Below, one piece after another: positions 19,290 to 28,348 of a stretch of DNA of 64,000 nucleotides. The position numbers and the translations under genes were made by a program. The stretch comes from Calidihabitans tengchongensis (GTDB taxonomy: Bacteria; Sysuimicrobiota; Sysuimicrobiia; Sysuimicrobiales; Kaftiobacteriaceae). A model generated the notes under the pieces. The model was not told the origin of the DNA and did no database searches. It saw only the letters and a program-made list of their open reading frames with translations. Numbering within the stretch: position 1 is the first letter of the stretch; every line of letters begins with the position of its first letter. The stretch covers positions 1 through 64,000 of the forward strand of contig JAVKIE010000002.1 in assembly GCA_031459615.1 (NCBI GenBank). The letters are read 5' to 3'.

Positions 19290-20441
19290 ATGGAGTCCAT
19301 GGGAATGGGGATAGTGTCGTTCGTAGTCTTCTTCGCCACGTTGTACAGTGCCATCGCCGCCTTCACCTTTGTCGCCCTGGCCCTGTTCGCCCGTGGGCTC
19401 TCCCCTTCCCAGACCGGCGTCCTCCTCAGCGTGCTGCCCGTCCTGCAGGTCGTGGTGCAGCCTCTGTGGGGCATGGCCGCCGATACCACCGGACGCACCA
19501 AGGGCCTGCTGCTAGTGGCCTGCGGCGGGCTGATGGTGGGCTCCCTGGGTCTGTGGGCGGCTGCGCAGATGGCGTGGCTGGTGACGGCGGTAGTGCTTGT
19601 GGCTGTCAGCCGGGCGGGAATTCTTCCTCTGGTCACTACACTGGCACTCGACCACCTGGGCGCCGCGAGCCACGGGTTCGGCCGCATTCGCCTGTGGGGG
19701 TCGCTGGGGTTTTCGCTGGCGGTGGTGGTCGCCGGCTGGATGGCCGGCGGCGCCGATCCCAACGCTGTGCTTCTTGTCCACGCCGTGTGTGTGGCCGCTG
19801 CCTTCCTCGTCGCCCTCAGACTGCCGGGCGGCCCCGCGCGGCGTGAGGTGGGGAGGGCAGGTGGATATCGTCTTGCTCTCGTTCCGGGCCTGGGGTGGGT
19901 GGTGGTGGCGGCAGCCCTGGCCGGAACCGGACTGGGGGTGAACAATACGTTTCTCGCGGTGTTCGTGCGCGATTTGGGCGGGCCCTCCTGGACCCTTGGT
20001 GCGGCGTTCGCCATCGCTGCCGCAGGCGAAGTTCCTCTGATGGCGGCCATGCACAGGCTCATCGCCCGGGTGGGCGCTCCCCGACTGGTCAGCATGGGCC
20101 TGATGGCGTTGGCCATCCGCTGGAGTCTGTACAGCGTGCTCCCGTCCGTCTGGCCGTTGCTGCCGCTGCAGCTCCTCCACAGTGTAGCCATCGCCTGCCT
20201 GGAGGTGGCCGGAGTGCTGCTGGTTCGCGATCTGAGCCCGCCGGGGTGGGCGGCGACCGCCCAGGCCACATATGGAGCGGCCCTCATGGGCCTGGGACCG
20301 GGAATCGGGACCCTGCTAGCCGGTGCAGTGTACGAAGCGGCAGGGCCTCGTGCGGTGTTCGCGTCCAGCGCCCTTCCCGCCCTGGCCGCATGGATCGTCT
20401 TCACCCGGGGGAGAAGCCTTGGAAAGGGGGCGGCGCGATAG
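19290..20441 (+). CDS. MFS transporter, LacY/nucleoside-symporter-like
   Basis: A 383-residue major facilitator protein with about twelve hydrophobic segments and the loop-2/3 motif GMAADTTGRTKG. The order and length resemble the MFS_1-like (LacY/NupG-like) group. Three nearby in-frame ATGs (19290, 19299, 19305) are possible starts; I use the first. Its stop overlaps the start of a PfkB-like gene (TAGTG), so transport and phosphorylation of one substrate is likely. Nucleoside or sugar uptake is inferred from context only. Confidence 0.85.
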   Translation: MESMGMGIVSFVVFFATLYSAIAAFTFVALALFARGLSPSQTGVLLSVLPVLQVVVQPLWGMAADTTGRTKGLLLVACGGLMVGSLGLWAAAQMAWLVTAVVLVAVSRAGILPLVTTLALDHLGAASHGFGRIRLWGSLGFSLAVVVAGWMAGGADPNAVLLVHAVCVAAAFLVALRLPGGPARREVGRAGGYRLALVPGLGWVVVAAALAGTGLGVNNTFLAVFVRDLGGPSWTLGAAFAIAAAGEVPLMAAMHRLIARVGAPRLVSMGLMALAIRWSLYSVLPSVWPLLPLQLLHSVAIACLEVAGVLLVRDLSPPGWAATAQATYGAALMGLGPGIGTLLAGAVYEAAGPRAVFASSALPALAAWIVFTRGRSLGKGAAR

Positions 20442-21334
20442 TGTTCGTCTCGGCTGGCACCATCATCATCGATGACATCGTGACCAGCGATGGTCGTACC
20501 TTCTGGAATGTGTTGGGGGGAGCCGCCACCCACGCGGCGGCTGGGATGCGGGTGTGGTCCCGTTCCGTTGGCCTGGTGGGAGCGGTCGGATCCGACTTCC
20601 CGGATGAGCATTGGGCGGCGCTGGGTCGGTTGGGGGTGGACCTGCGAGGCGTGCGGCGTCTGCTCCTGCCGACCCCTCGGGCGTGGCAGATCTACGATGC
20701 CACCGAGCGCCGCACCGAAATCTTCCGGTCTCCGGAAGGCGACGTCCCCCGGTTCCTCCCCACCCTCGAGCAGGTGGCAGCCTATCCGGAGGCTCGGGGT
20801 TTCTACCTGATGACGGGCGATCTGGACGCCGTGGGCCCACTGTGCGACGCCATGCGCGGTGCAGGCCGCGTGGTCCTGTGGGAGCCTGCCCCCTGGCACA
20901 TGACGGGGGATCGCCGGAGGAGTGTGTTGTCGCTCCTTCCCCGGGTGGATATTGTCGCCCCCAGCGCCCAGGAGTCTGCCGTCCTGCTGGGAGATGGGCC
21001 CCCGGAGTCCTGGCTGGCGGCTTACCTGGAGGCGGGGGTGCGCGTGGCCTGCATCCGTATGGGTCGGGAGGGATCTCTGGTCCAGGCGTCCGGCGAAGCA
21101 ATCGTCCATCACATCGCTGCTGTCACTCTGGGCCCGCCGGTGGACGTCACCGGAGCCGGCAACGCCTACTGCGGCGGCTTCCTGGTGGGGTACTGCCAGA
21201 CGAGCCGGGCGGATCTGGCCGGGCGGTACGGAGCCATCTCGGCCGCGGTGACCATCGGTCAGTTGGGCGTCCCCGTGATCACGACCGAGGTCGAGCAACA
21301 GGCTCACCGCCTCCTCGCCACATTCCCCGAGTAG
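20441..21334 (+). CDS. PfkB-like protein with GAGN instead of GAGD
   Basis: A 297-residue PfkB-fold protein. It keeps the N-terminal GGAATHAAAGMR region and the C-terminal signature in the form DVTGAGNAYCGGF, but the catalytic-base Asp of GAGD is Asn241. A GAGN-type signature is, to my knowledge, seen in the divergent MAK32-like branch, so this may be a member of that branch with altered or no kinase activity. The GTG start overlaps the MFS stop (20439-20443), with GGGGG ten bases upstream. It could be a sensor or a kinase with a different base; I cannot decide. Confidence 0.8.
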   Translation: MFVSAGTIIIDDIVTSDGRTFWNVLGGAATHAAAGMRVWSRSVGLVGAVGSDFPDEHWAALGRLGVDLRGVRRLLLPTPRAWQIYDATERRTEIFRSPEGDVPRFLPTLEQVAAYPEARGFYLMTGDLDAVGPLCDAMRGAGRVVLWEPAPWHMTGDRRRSVLSLLPRVDIVAPSAQESAVLLGDGPPESWLAAYLEAGVRVACIRMGREGSLVQASGEAIVHHIAAVTLGPPVDVTGAGNAYCGGFLVGYCQTSRADLAGRYGAISAAVTIGQLGVPVITTEVEQQAHRLLATFPE

Positions 21335-21350
21335 AGGGTGTTGCCAGGGA

Positions 21351-22310
21351 TCACGGGTACTCCCGGAGGCTCGCCAGGAGCAGGTCGAAGAAGCGATCGA
21401 CGTCGACGGCCACGGCTACCCGGGCGTTGGGAGGAGCACCGGGGCGGACGCCTGCGTCCCGCAGCCTGCCGGCCCGGAGGAACCGGTCATCGCATACCGT
21501 CCGGCCGGCGGTCAGGGTGCCCGTCAGCTCCACGGCGACGTGCATGGATTCACACTGCAGGACGTCGGAGTCGATCAGAGCTGCGACGGCCAGAGGATCG
21601 TGCAGGGCTCCGCCGGCTACCCCGTAGGCCCGCTCGACGGCGCGGCTGTAGGCTTCGAGCAGATCGGCGACCACGACCGCGACGCGGGTCCCCAGTGCGC
21701 GGATCTGGCTGCGGCGCTGGGGTGTGGCAAGGACCTGCTCGGTGACGTTGAGCCCCACCATGGTAATGGGGATGCCACTGCTGAAGACCGCGTGGGCGGC
21801 TTCCGGGTCGAAGTAGATGTTGAACTCGGCTGCCGCCGTCACGTTGCCGTGGGTCAACGATCCTCCCATCAGGCAGATTTCGGAGACACGCTGGGCGATC
21901 CGTGGTTCTTTGCGCAGAGCCAGGGCGATGTTGGTGAGCGGACCTGTGGGGACCAAAGTCACGTTGTCTGTCCTCATGACCGTGTCGATGAGGAAATCCA
22001 CCCCGTGCTGGCCGACGGGTGTCCGGGTGGGCTCGGGCAGGGCAGCTCCGTCCAGACCGCTCTCGCCGTGGATCTCCGGGGCATAGCGGGGCGGGCGGAC
22101 GAGGGGAAAGGGGGCTCCCCGGGCCACAGGGATGTGGGTGAGGCCCGCCAGTTCGAGCACCTTTAAGGCGTTAAGGGTGACTTTGTCCAGGCTGTGATTC
22201 CCGGCCACCGTCGTGATGCCCAACACCTCCAGTCGCCGGGCGGCTAGCAGAATCGCCAGGGCGTCGTCGTGGCCGGGATCGCAGTCAAGGATCACCTTGC
22301 GGGACATCAT
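21351..22310 (-). CDS. Nucleoside hydrolase, IUNH family (second of three)
   Basis: A 319-residue nucleoside hydrolase homologue. The metal cluster DCDPGHDD (D9, D11, D15, D16) is complete; TLVPTGPLTNIALAL and CLMGGS follow, and AEFNIYFDPEAA matches the family. Two adjacent ATGs (22310 and 22307) are possible; the second gives better spacing to GGAGG. Either overlaps the stop of the PfkB gene upstream. It is the last gene of the GntR-headed operon and converges on the PfkB-like gene. It shares family but not close identity with the other two hydrolases in the window, suggesting different nucleoside specificities. Confidence 0.92.
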   Translation of the reverse strand: MMSRKVILDCDPGHDDALAILLAARRLEVLGITTVAGNHSLDKVTLNALKVLELAGLTHIPVARGAPFPLVRPPRYAPEIHGESGLDGAALPEPTRTPVGQHGVDFLIDTVMRTDNVTLVPTGPLTNIALALRKEPRIAQRVSEICLMGGSLTHGNVTAAAEFNIYFDPEAAHAVFSSGIPITMVGLNVTEQVLATPQRRSQIRALGTRVAVVVADLLEAYSRAVERAYGVAGGALHDPLAVAALIDSDVLQCESMHVAVELTGTLTAGRTVCDDRFLRAGRLRDAGVRPGAPPNARVAVAVDVDRFFDLLLASLREYP

Positions 22311-23296
22311 CCACCTCCGGTCAGCGGTGTGCCAGGGGGTGGAGGGAGCCGAATATCCAGTCCGCGGGCGGCGAGGAACACCTCCAGCTCGCTTCTGGTC
22401 GGTAGCGCTGTTCCGGTGCCCAACCGGGAGACGGCGAGAGCTCCCGCGGCGGCAGCCAGGGCTGACGCCTGGGGGATGGACAGGCCGACGGCCAGACCCG
22501 CGATGAACGCGGCGTCAAATGCATCTCCCGCCCCGGTGGTATCCCGGACCCGTGCGGGGAACGCGGGCTGCCGGACCAGCTCGTCGCCGGCCAGGACGAG
22601 GGCCCCGGCGGCACCCTGTTTGAGGGCCACAACGGATGGGCCCAGGGTGTGCAGGGCCCTGGTCAGGGTGGGCGCATCTCCCGGACCGACCAGCAGACCG
22701 GCTTCCTCTTCGGTCAGCAGAAGGACGTCGGTGATGCGCAGGATGTGGTGGACAAGTTCCTCGGGGACCCGGTGGATCATCGGGCCCGGGTCAAAGACCA
22801 CTCTCCCCCCGCTGGCACGGGCGGTGTCCAGCGCATCTGTGACAGGCGCCGGCGAGTGCCAGAGCACCCACCCGTCGCTCATCACCCACGCCGGCTGCGT
22901 TAGAGCATCCCTCCATGCGGAGGGCAGGGTGTCGGGGCCACGGACCCCGAGGCCGCCGACGAACACGTGGTGTCCCTGGTCGTCCACCAGGACGCAGGAT
23001 AAGGCCGTGCGGCCAGGTTGGCGAAGAACGCCATCCACGTTCACCCCCTCCGTGCGTAGCATACGGCACAGATCCTCTCCGACCGCGTCTGTTCCCGCCC
23101 ACCCCAGCGCCATGGCCCGCATGCCGAGGCGCGCAGTCATCACCAGGCAGTTCCCCAGCCCTCCGGGTTCCACCATCACTTCCTGTGCAATCTGGTGGTC
23201 CTGGGGAAGGATAGGGAATCGGCGAACGGGGAGGATGATGTCGGCCACGAGTCCTCCGATGGCGATGAATGTGCCCGAGGGAGAGGGGAAAGCCAT
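22307..23296 (-). CDS. PfkB-family carbohydrate kinase (third of three)
   Basis: A 329-residue ribokinase-family kinase. Both signatures are intact: VEPGGLGNCLVMTARLG near residue 42 and DTTGAGDAFDAAF with the catalytic Asp. It begins six bases after the secreted-protein stop and overlaps the nucleoside hydrolase start, so kinase and hydrolase are made together. Expected role: phosphorylation of the sugar released by the hydrolase, or of a nucleoside. Confidence 0.9.
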   Translation of the reverse strand: MAFPSPSGTFIAIGGLVADIILPVRRFPILPQDHQIAQEVMVEPGGLGNCLVMTARLGMRAMALGWAGTDAVGEDLCRMLRTEGVNVDGVLRQPGRTALSCVLVDDQGHHVFVGGLGVRGPDTLPSAWRDALTQPAWVMSDGWVLWHSPAPVTDALDTARASGGRVVFDPGPMIHRVPEELVHHILRITDVLLLTEEEAGLLVGPGDAPTLTRALHTLGPSVVALKQGAAGALVLAGDELVRQPAFPARVRDTTGAGDAFDAAFIAGLAVGLSIPQASALAAAAGALAVSRLGTGTALPTRSELEVFLAARGLDIRLPPPPGTPLTGGG

Positions 23297-23302
23297 GTGC
23301 GA

Positions 23303-24604
23303 TCAGGAAGTCGCAGGGAGGCGACGGGCAGCCCGGGGGCGGAATGCATGTAGACGCTGCCGTCGCCGGGCGACGGCTGTCGCACCGATGGTGAGGGGGA
23401 TCGCGGGGATGAGGGTCAGGGGCCAGGTGGGTCCTGAGCGAGGAATGCGAATGCTACGCGAGCTTCCTGGGAGAATCCGGCCCGCCTCGTCGATCAGAGC
23501 CACTTCCATCCGCCCCTGCACCCGTACCCGGTAGGCATCAAAGTCGGCGTCCTGGCCAGGCGTGGGCTCCACCACCTCGTACCCCAGTGCCTCCCCCGGG
23601 GTCTGCACCACACGAAAGCCGCGGCGGTCTACCCGCGACACGCCGCCCGGCCCTCTGATGACCAGGGAGGCCGCGGGCTGGGGGTGGGTATACTGCCAGC
23701 GCCATGCGTCCGGGCGTCCTTCGCGGCTCTGAGGGTTGAGCAGGCGGGCGTAGGCCAGGTCGTTGTACTCGCGCTCGGCAAATGGCTGAAAGTAGAGGAC
23801 CTGATCCGCTCGGGCGTAGATGACGCTGAGAGGGTCATCGGCCCGCTCGGGCACCGTCCAGCGGGCCTGGGGAACGATGGTGAACCCGATGGACTCTCGC
23901 CGGTGGGTAAAGCTCACCAGCGTGCGCTGGCTCCCCGCCCGCACACGCCCGTCGGGCTGCCGCAGCCGGATGGTGTAGCGTCCCGCGGGAACGCTGACAA
24001 TGAAGCCGTCGTGCACTTCGGTGCTGAACCGGAGGAACGGGGGCGGTTCGCGGGGAGGCGGGGGGACGTTCGTCGTCCCACCGGGGCGTCCGTGTCTGAG
24101 TCGTGCCAGGGTTTCCAGATGGCGCTGGCGGGCCCGGAGGTACTGCGCCATGGCCTGCCGCCATCGCTCTCTGGCGGCGACAAACTCCTCGTACCGCGCC
24201 CAGGCTTCCGAGCCCGTGTACAGAATGGAGGGGCCGCGGTCCGGGCCCTGCGGATACTGGATCACGTAAGGCTGGGCGGTGAAACTGGCGACCACGCGGC
24301 CGTCCTGGACCACCTCCAGCATCCCCGGGATGGAAACATTGAGAGAGGACCAGTCGGCGCGGTACTCTCCGGTGATCGGCCAGTAGTACACGAGTGTTTC
24401 CCTGGCAGAGATCACGCTGGAGTGGTGGGCCAGGAGATAGATGGTATGAGCCGGCGTAGCCGACAGACCCCCCACGTATCCTTCCCAGGAGAAGGCGTTA
24501 ATTCCGTAGACGAACTGGCGGTGTTTTGCCGGAACCTGAGCCGCGGCCATGCCGGAGCTCAGGACCACACACAGCGTCAGCAGGACCCCCGGCCGGTGCC
24601 TCAT
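23303..24604 (-). CDS. Secreted, C-terminally anchored protein of unknown function
   Basis: A 433-residue protein I do not recognise. It has a signal peptide (RPGVLLTLCVVLSSGMAAAQ, about residues 4-23), a large extracytoplasmic region with a charged, probably helical section (about 135-185, rich in Arg/Glu/Ala) and beta-rich flanks, then a hydrophobic anchor near 400-418 followed by an Arg-rich end. ATG 24604 overlaps the ABC permease stop by four bases; an upstream start would place ten odd residues before the signal peptide. Encoded with an ABC-2 ATPase and permease, it may be their extracytoplasmic partner. Confidence 0.75.
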   Translation of the reverse strand: MRHRPGVLLTLCVVLSSGMAAAQVPAKHRQFVYGINAFSWEGYVGGLSATPAHTIYLLAHHSSVISARETLVYYWPITGEYRADWSSLNVSIPGMLEVVQDGRVVASFTAQPYVIQYPQGPDRGPSILYTGSEAWARYEEFVAARERWRQAMAQYLRARQRHLETLARLRHGRPGGTTNVPPPPREPPPFLRFSTEVHDGFIVSVPAGRYTIRLRQPDGRVRAGSQRTLVSFTHRRESIGFTIVPQARWTVPERADDPLSVIYARADQVLYFQPFAEREYNDLAYARLLNPQSREGRPDAWRWQYTHPQPAASLVIRGPGGVSRVDRRGFRVVQTPGEALGYEVVEPTPGQDADFDAYRVRVQGRMEVALIDEAGRILPGSSRSIRIPRSGPTWPLTLIPAIPLTIGATAVARRRQRLHAFRPRAARRLPATS

Positions 24605-25479
24605 CGGCGGACTCCCGTGGCATCCAGGACCCACGCCGCCAGCGCCACCACGGCGGCCGCGTACAAAATGGAGAATCCGGTGGTCAGACCTGCGCCGGCC
24701 AGGTCACCGCGCAGGATGGCCGTCACCTCGCGGTCTACGTAGCCAAAGGGCAGTACCCACTGGGTCACCGAGGAAACGGCAAAGGCGGCCCATCGCAGCA
24801 CCGAGACCGGGTTGACATGAAAGGCCGGAGTCGGAAGGCGGGCGAGGACCTCTCGGGCCACCTGCAGTCCCACTGCGCTCAGGGTCGCCCCCAGGGTTAC
24901 CAGCACTGTGGAACGCACGCGCCGCAGGAAGGCGGCCAGCAAGACCCCCAGGCCTGCGGACGCCCCCGCCGGCCCCAGCGAGAGGACTGCGGCCAGCAGG
25001 GTCACGGTACGTACGTGCAGCCCTGTGACTATGGCAAACAGCAGGTACGTTCCCAGGAGGAGTCCCAGCATCGCCGCATACAGGAGGGTGTGGGCGCCGA
25101 CCTTGGCCAGCAGGTAGGACAGAGGCGTCACCGGACCGTAGCACAGCAGTTCAACGGCGCCATGCTCTCGGTCCCGGGCTGTTCCCGTGGCTGCTGCCAC
25201 GGCCACGAAGATCGACAAAAGCATCACGCCCGCATAGAGAGGGAGGGCGAACGGGTCGGAGAGAACGACCAAACCGTCCTCCTGAACGCGGTGCAGATGA
25301 TTTTGCAGGACGAATCCCGCCAGGGCAGCGGCTGCGGCGACGGTCGTATACGGACCCATCGAGGTCAGGGCGTGTTCACCCTCCGCGCGCAAGAGGACCG
25401 CCACGGGCCGCCACGCGACGCCCCAGCGGGCTCGGGAGCGCGGTGGCCGATGGGTCGGAGCCATGGCTATGATGCCCAC
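24601..25479 (-). CDS. ABC-2-like transporter permease
   Basis: A 292-residue membrane protein with about six hydrophobic segments, including a cytoplasmic segment TARDREHGAVELLCYGPVTPLSYLLAK after TM2 that is typical of ABC-2 permeases (the 'E-x-G-T-x-E-x-L' type loop). A GTG at 25479 has GGAGG ten bases upstream; ATG 25464 is an alternative. It overlaps the upstream ATPase gene by 13 bases and the downstream secreted-protein gene by four. The three gene products probably form one export or membrane-remodelling complex. Confidence 0.82.
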   Translation of the reverse strand: MGIIAMAPTHRPPRSRARWGVAWRPVAVLLRAEGEHALTSMGPYTTVAAAAALAGFVLQNHLHRVQEDGLVVLSDPFALPLYAGVMLLSIFVAVAAATGTARDREHGAVELLCYGPVTPLSYLLAKVGAHTLLYAAMLGLLLGTYLLFAIVTGLHVRTVTLLAAVLSLGPAGASAGLGVLLAAFLRRVRSTVLVTLGATLSAVGLQVAREVLARLPTPAFHVNPVSVLRWAAFAVSSVTQWVLPFGYVDREVTAILRGDLAGAGLTTGFSILYAAAVVALAAWVLDATGVRR

Positions 25480-26411
25480 GATGCCACGGCCTCCTCCGTC
25501 AGGGTGAGAAACGCCTCCTCCAGCGTGGGGCGCACAACACGCAGGCCGAGGATCACTCCTCCGGCGGCGGTCACGGCCTGCGAGATGGCGCCGCGCTGGT
25601 CAGTGCCACCGGCCACGGTGATAGCCACCCGGTTGCCCGTGGTGCGGATGCGGCGTATGGCGGGAAGGTCTGCCAGAATGGCATCCAGGTGAGGAGGAAT
25701 GGTTTGCAGCTCCACCTCGACCGTCTGTTCGGTGGCCAGTTGGGCGGTGATATTGGCGATGCTATCCTGCCGGATCAGACGACCCCGGTGCAGAATGCCC
25801 ACCCGGTGAGCGGTGCGTTCCACTTCCGAGAGAAGGTGGGAGGAGATGAGGATGGTCACGCCGTCCTGGTTCAGGTCCAGGAGGAGCCGGCGGACCTGCA
25901 CAATTCCGTGGGGATCGAGACCAGATGCAGGCTCGTCGAGGATGAGCAATTGCGGGTTGTGCAGCAGGGCCCGGGCCAGGCACAGCTTCTGCTTCATTCC
26001 CCGCGAATAGTCCCGGGCCTGCAGGGCGCGAAACTCAGACAGCCCCAGGCGTTCCAGCAGGGCGTCAATCCGCACCCTGGGCCGGGGGACATTGTACAGC
26101 TTGGCGAACAAAAACAGGTATTCCTCGGCGGTGAGGTGGTCGGGGATGTAGTCGTGCTCACCGACCACTCCAATTCGCTGTCTGACCTTCAGAAGGTCCT
26201 GCTCCAGAGGGCGGCCCCAGAGGAAGATCTGACCGTTGGTGGGTTGCAGGATTCCCAGGAGCATCAGCAGGGTGGTCGTCTTCCCGGCTCCGTTGGGGCC
26301 GAGGAAGCCGAAGATCTCTCCGGGCTCCACCTGCAGGTCAAGGTCGCGAACGGCGACGAATGTTCCGTACCGCTTGGTCAGGTGCTCGGTGCGAATGAGA
26401 GGGTCGGCCAT
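25467..26411 (-). CDS. ABC transporter ATP-binding protein (ABC-2 type)
   Basis: A 314-residue ATPase when started at ATG 26411 (a TTG nine bases upstream is the alternative). Walker A GPNGAGKTT near residue 39, signature YSRGMKQKL near 135, Walker B LLILDEPASGLDP near 155 and the switch His in ISSHLLSEVE are all intact. The C-terminal extension ends in RPTLEEAFLTLT, the DrrA-type tail. It energises the permease encoded next. Its presence inside a nucleoside-uptake operon is unexpected, since this ATPase type usually serves exporters rather than the binding-protein importer upstream; no MalK-type ATPase for that importer is in the operon. Confidence 0.92.
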   Translation of the reverse strand: MADPLIRTEHLTKRYGTFVAVRDLDLQVEPGEIFGFLGPNGAGKTTTLLMLLGILQPTNGQIFLWGRPLEQDLLKVRQRIGVVGEHDYIPDHLTAEEYLFLFAKLYNVPRPRVRIDALLERLGLSEFRALQARDYSRGMKQKLCLARALLHNPQLLILDEPASGLDPHGIVQVRRLLLDLNQDGVTILISSHLLSEVERTAHRVGILHRGRLIRQDSIANITAQLATEQTVEVELQTIPPHLDAILADLPAIRRIRTTGNRVAITVAGGTDQRGAISQAVTAAGGVILGLRVVRPTLEEAFLTLTEEAVASWAS

Positions 26412-26427
26412 AGCAGCCAAGATGTGC

Positions 26428-27378
26428 TCAGATCTGGGACTGGTAGCGGATCACCCGATCGCAATACAGGTTCACCACTGCCGCGGCGTCGACCCGGACG
26501 CACACGCGTACATTGGGGGCCATGTTCCACTGGCCGCGGAAATCGGCAATGGTCTGACCCAGGGCGCGATCGTCGCCTGTGACGACGTCCACGTACACCG
26601 CGGCCACGTCGAAGAGGGCGGGAGCGATCAGGGCGACCATGGCGGTGGGGTCGTGCACGTAGAATCCGTCGATGCCCATTCGACGACGGTAGCCCTCCAT
26701 GTAGAAGGGTGTGATGGCCGTGATGAGACGCGTGACAGGGGTCTGGGCGGCGGCCAGGCGACGGAGATCCTCGGGAGTCATCACTACTTGATGGGTGACA
26801 TCCAGCCCGACCAGAGTCACAGGCCACCCGGCGTGGAACACGATGCGGGCCGCTTCGGGATCGTTGTGAATGTTGGCCTCGGCGACCGGCGTGGCGTTAC
26901 CCCGGGTGCTGACTGCTCCGCCCATGACCACCACTTCACGGGTCCACTGGGCGAGGCGAGGTTCAGCGCTGACGGCCAAGGCCAGATTGGTGAGGGGGCC
27001 CAGCGCGACAATGGAGATCTCCCCGGGAGTCTGGGCGATGCGAGAGATGAGAAAGTCGATGCTGCGGAGATTGGGCACCGGCCGCCCGTTGCCCAGGCCG
27101 GTTTCCCCCAGCCCGTCGCTCCCGTGCACCACGGCCCCCCTGCCGTGGTAGGGCCGGACCAGAGGTTTGCGCGCACCTATCGCCACAGGAATATCCGGCC
27201 GACCAGCCGTCTCCAGCACGGCCAACGCATTACGCGCTCCCTGTTCGGCGCTGGTGTTGCCGAAGACGATGGACAGTCCCTCCACCCGCACGTCGGGAGA
27301 TGCCAAGGCCAGCACGATGGCCATGGCGTCGTCGATGCCGGGATCGGTATCGATGATCACCCGACGCACATCCGCCAC
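26428..27378 (-). CDS. Nucleoside hydrolase, IUNH family (third of three)
   Basis: A 316-residue nucleoside hydrolase homologue. The cluster DTDPGIDD (D10, D12, D16, D17) is complete; SIVALGPLTNLALAV, VVMGGAVS and AEANIHNDPEAA are family segments. It follows the second sugar-type permease by 30 bases, suggesting that the imported substrate is a nucleoside cleaved on arrival. ATP-binding protein and permease genes follow. Confidence 0.92.
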   Translation of the reverse strand: MADVRRVIIDTDPGIDDAMAIVLALASPDVRVEGLSIVFGNTSAEQGARNALAVLETAGRPDIPVAIGARKPLVRPYHGRGAVVHGSDGLGETGLGNGRPVPNLRSIDFLISRIAQTPGEISIVALGPLTNLALAVSAEPRLAQWTREVVVMGGAVSTRGNATPVAEANIHNDPEAARIVFHAGWPVTLVGLDVTHQVVMTPEDLRRLAAAQTPVTRLITAITPFYMEGYRRRMGIDGFYVHDPTAMVALIAPALFDVAAVYVDVVTGDDRALGQTIADFRGQWNMAPNVRVCVRVDAAAVVNLYCDRVIRYQSQI

Positions 27379-27408
27379 AGCGTTACCCCCTGACCATGTG
27401 TCCTGCCG

Positions 27409-28335
27409 TCAGCCCTTAAGGCCGGACATGGCGACACCCTTAACGTAATAGCGCTGCATGGCCAGGAACAGCAAGATGACCGGAACTGACGCCAGGACTG
27501 ACCCCGCGAAGATACGTCCCCAGTAGATCTGGGTCTGGGTGGTCTGTTGAGCGATGGCTACCTGGATTGTCTGGAGCTCCTTGCGCCCCACGGCAATGAG
27601 CGGCCAATAGAACAGGTTCCAGATGAATTGAAATTCCAGCAAGGCGGTCGTCACCAGGCCGGGAATGGCGTTGGGAACGACGACATGTCGCAGGACGCCG
27701 AAGTATGACGCACCGTCGATGATGGCCGCCTCATCCAGTTCGCGGGGAATTTCCTTGAAGAACTGCACAAGGGCAAAGATGACGAAGGGGCTGGCGTACC
27801 ACGGCAGGATCAATGCCCAGTAGGAGTCCTGCAGGCCCAGAGAGCGCACCACGATGTACAGGGGGACCATCACGGCCTCAAAGGGCAGCAGCATGGTGGC
27901 GATGACGAAAAGGAGCAGGACGCCCTTGTACGGAAAGTCCAGCCGTGCGAAGAAGTAGGCCCCCATCGTGTTGAAGATGAGGGAGCTCAGGACCACGGCG
28001 CCGGAGACGAGGGCAGTGTTCAGAAGGGCGCGTCCGAAGTTGAGGCCGAACGCCCGGCCCTCGGGTGACAGCCCGAGGACGTCCTGGAAATTCTTGAGGG
28101 ACCACTCGACGGGCACAAATGTGCGCCAGGTCAGTGGATAGGTGTACTGGAAGATCTCCACCTCCCGGCGTAGGCTGCCCAGGATCATCCACAGGAAGGG
28201 AGTAATGTAGATGATCAGGACTACGGCCCCGAGGACGTGGAACCAGGTCTCGCGGGCCGCGGCTTTCAGCCACCGGGAAACGCTACGAGAGGGTGTGGGT
28301 GTCAGACCCGCAGGGAAGGCGGCCTGTGGGCTCAT
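27409..28335 (-). CDS. Sugar-type ABC importer permease, MalG family
   Basis: A 308-residue CUT1-type permease with six hydrophobic segments. The EAA loop near the C-terminal third reads ELDEAAIIDGASYFGVLRHVVVPNAIPG, and SLIFNTMGAYFFARLDFP is the usual TM3 region motif. It pairs with the MalF-type permease 13 bases upstream and with the binding protein. CUT1 systems import oligosaccharides, polyols, glycerol phosphates and nucleosides; the operon favours a nucleoside-like substrate. Confidence 0.93.
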   Translation of the reverse strand: MSPQAAFPAGLTPTPSRSVSRWLKAAARETWFHVLGAVVLIIYITPFLWMILGSLRREVEIFQYTYPLTWRTFVPVEWSLKNFQDVLGLSPEGRAFGLNFGRALLNTALVSGAVVLSSLIFNTMGAYFFARLDFPYKGVLLLFVIATMLLPFEAVMVPLYIVVRSLGLQDSYWALILPWYASPFVIFALVQFFKEIPRELDEAAIIDGASYFGVLRHVVVPNAIPGLVTTALLEFQFIWNLFYWPLIAVGRKELQTIQVAIAQQTTQTQIYWGRIFAGSVLASVPVILLFLAMQRYYVKGVAMSGLKG

Positions 28336-28348
28336 ATCGTGGTCCCCC

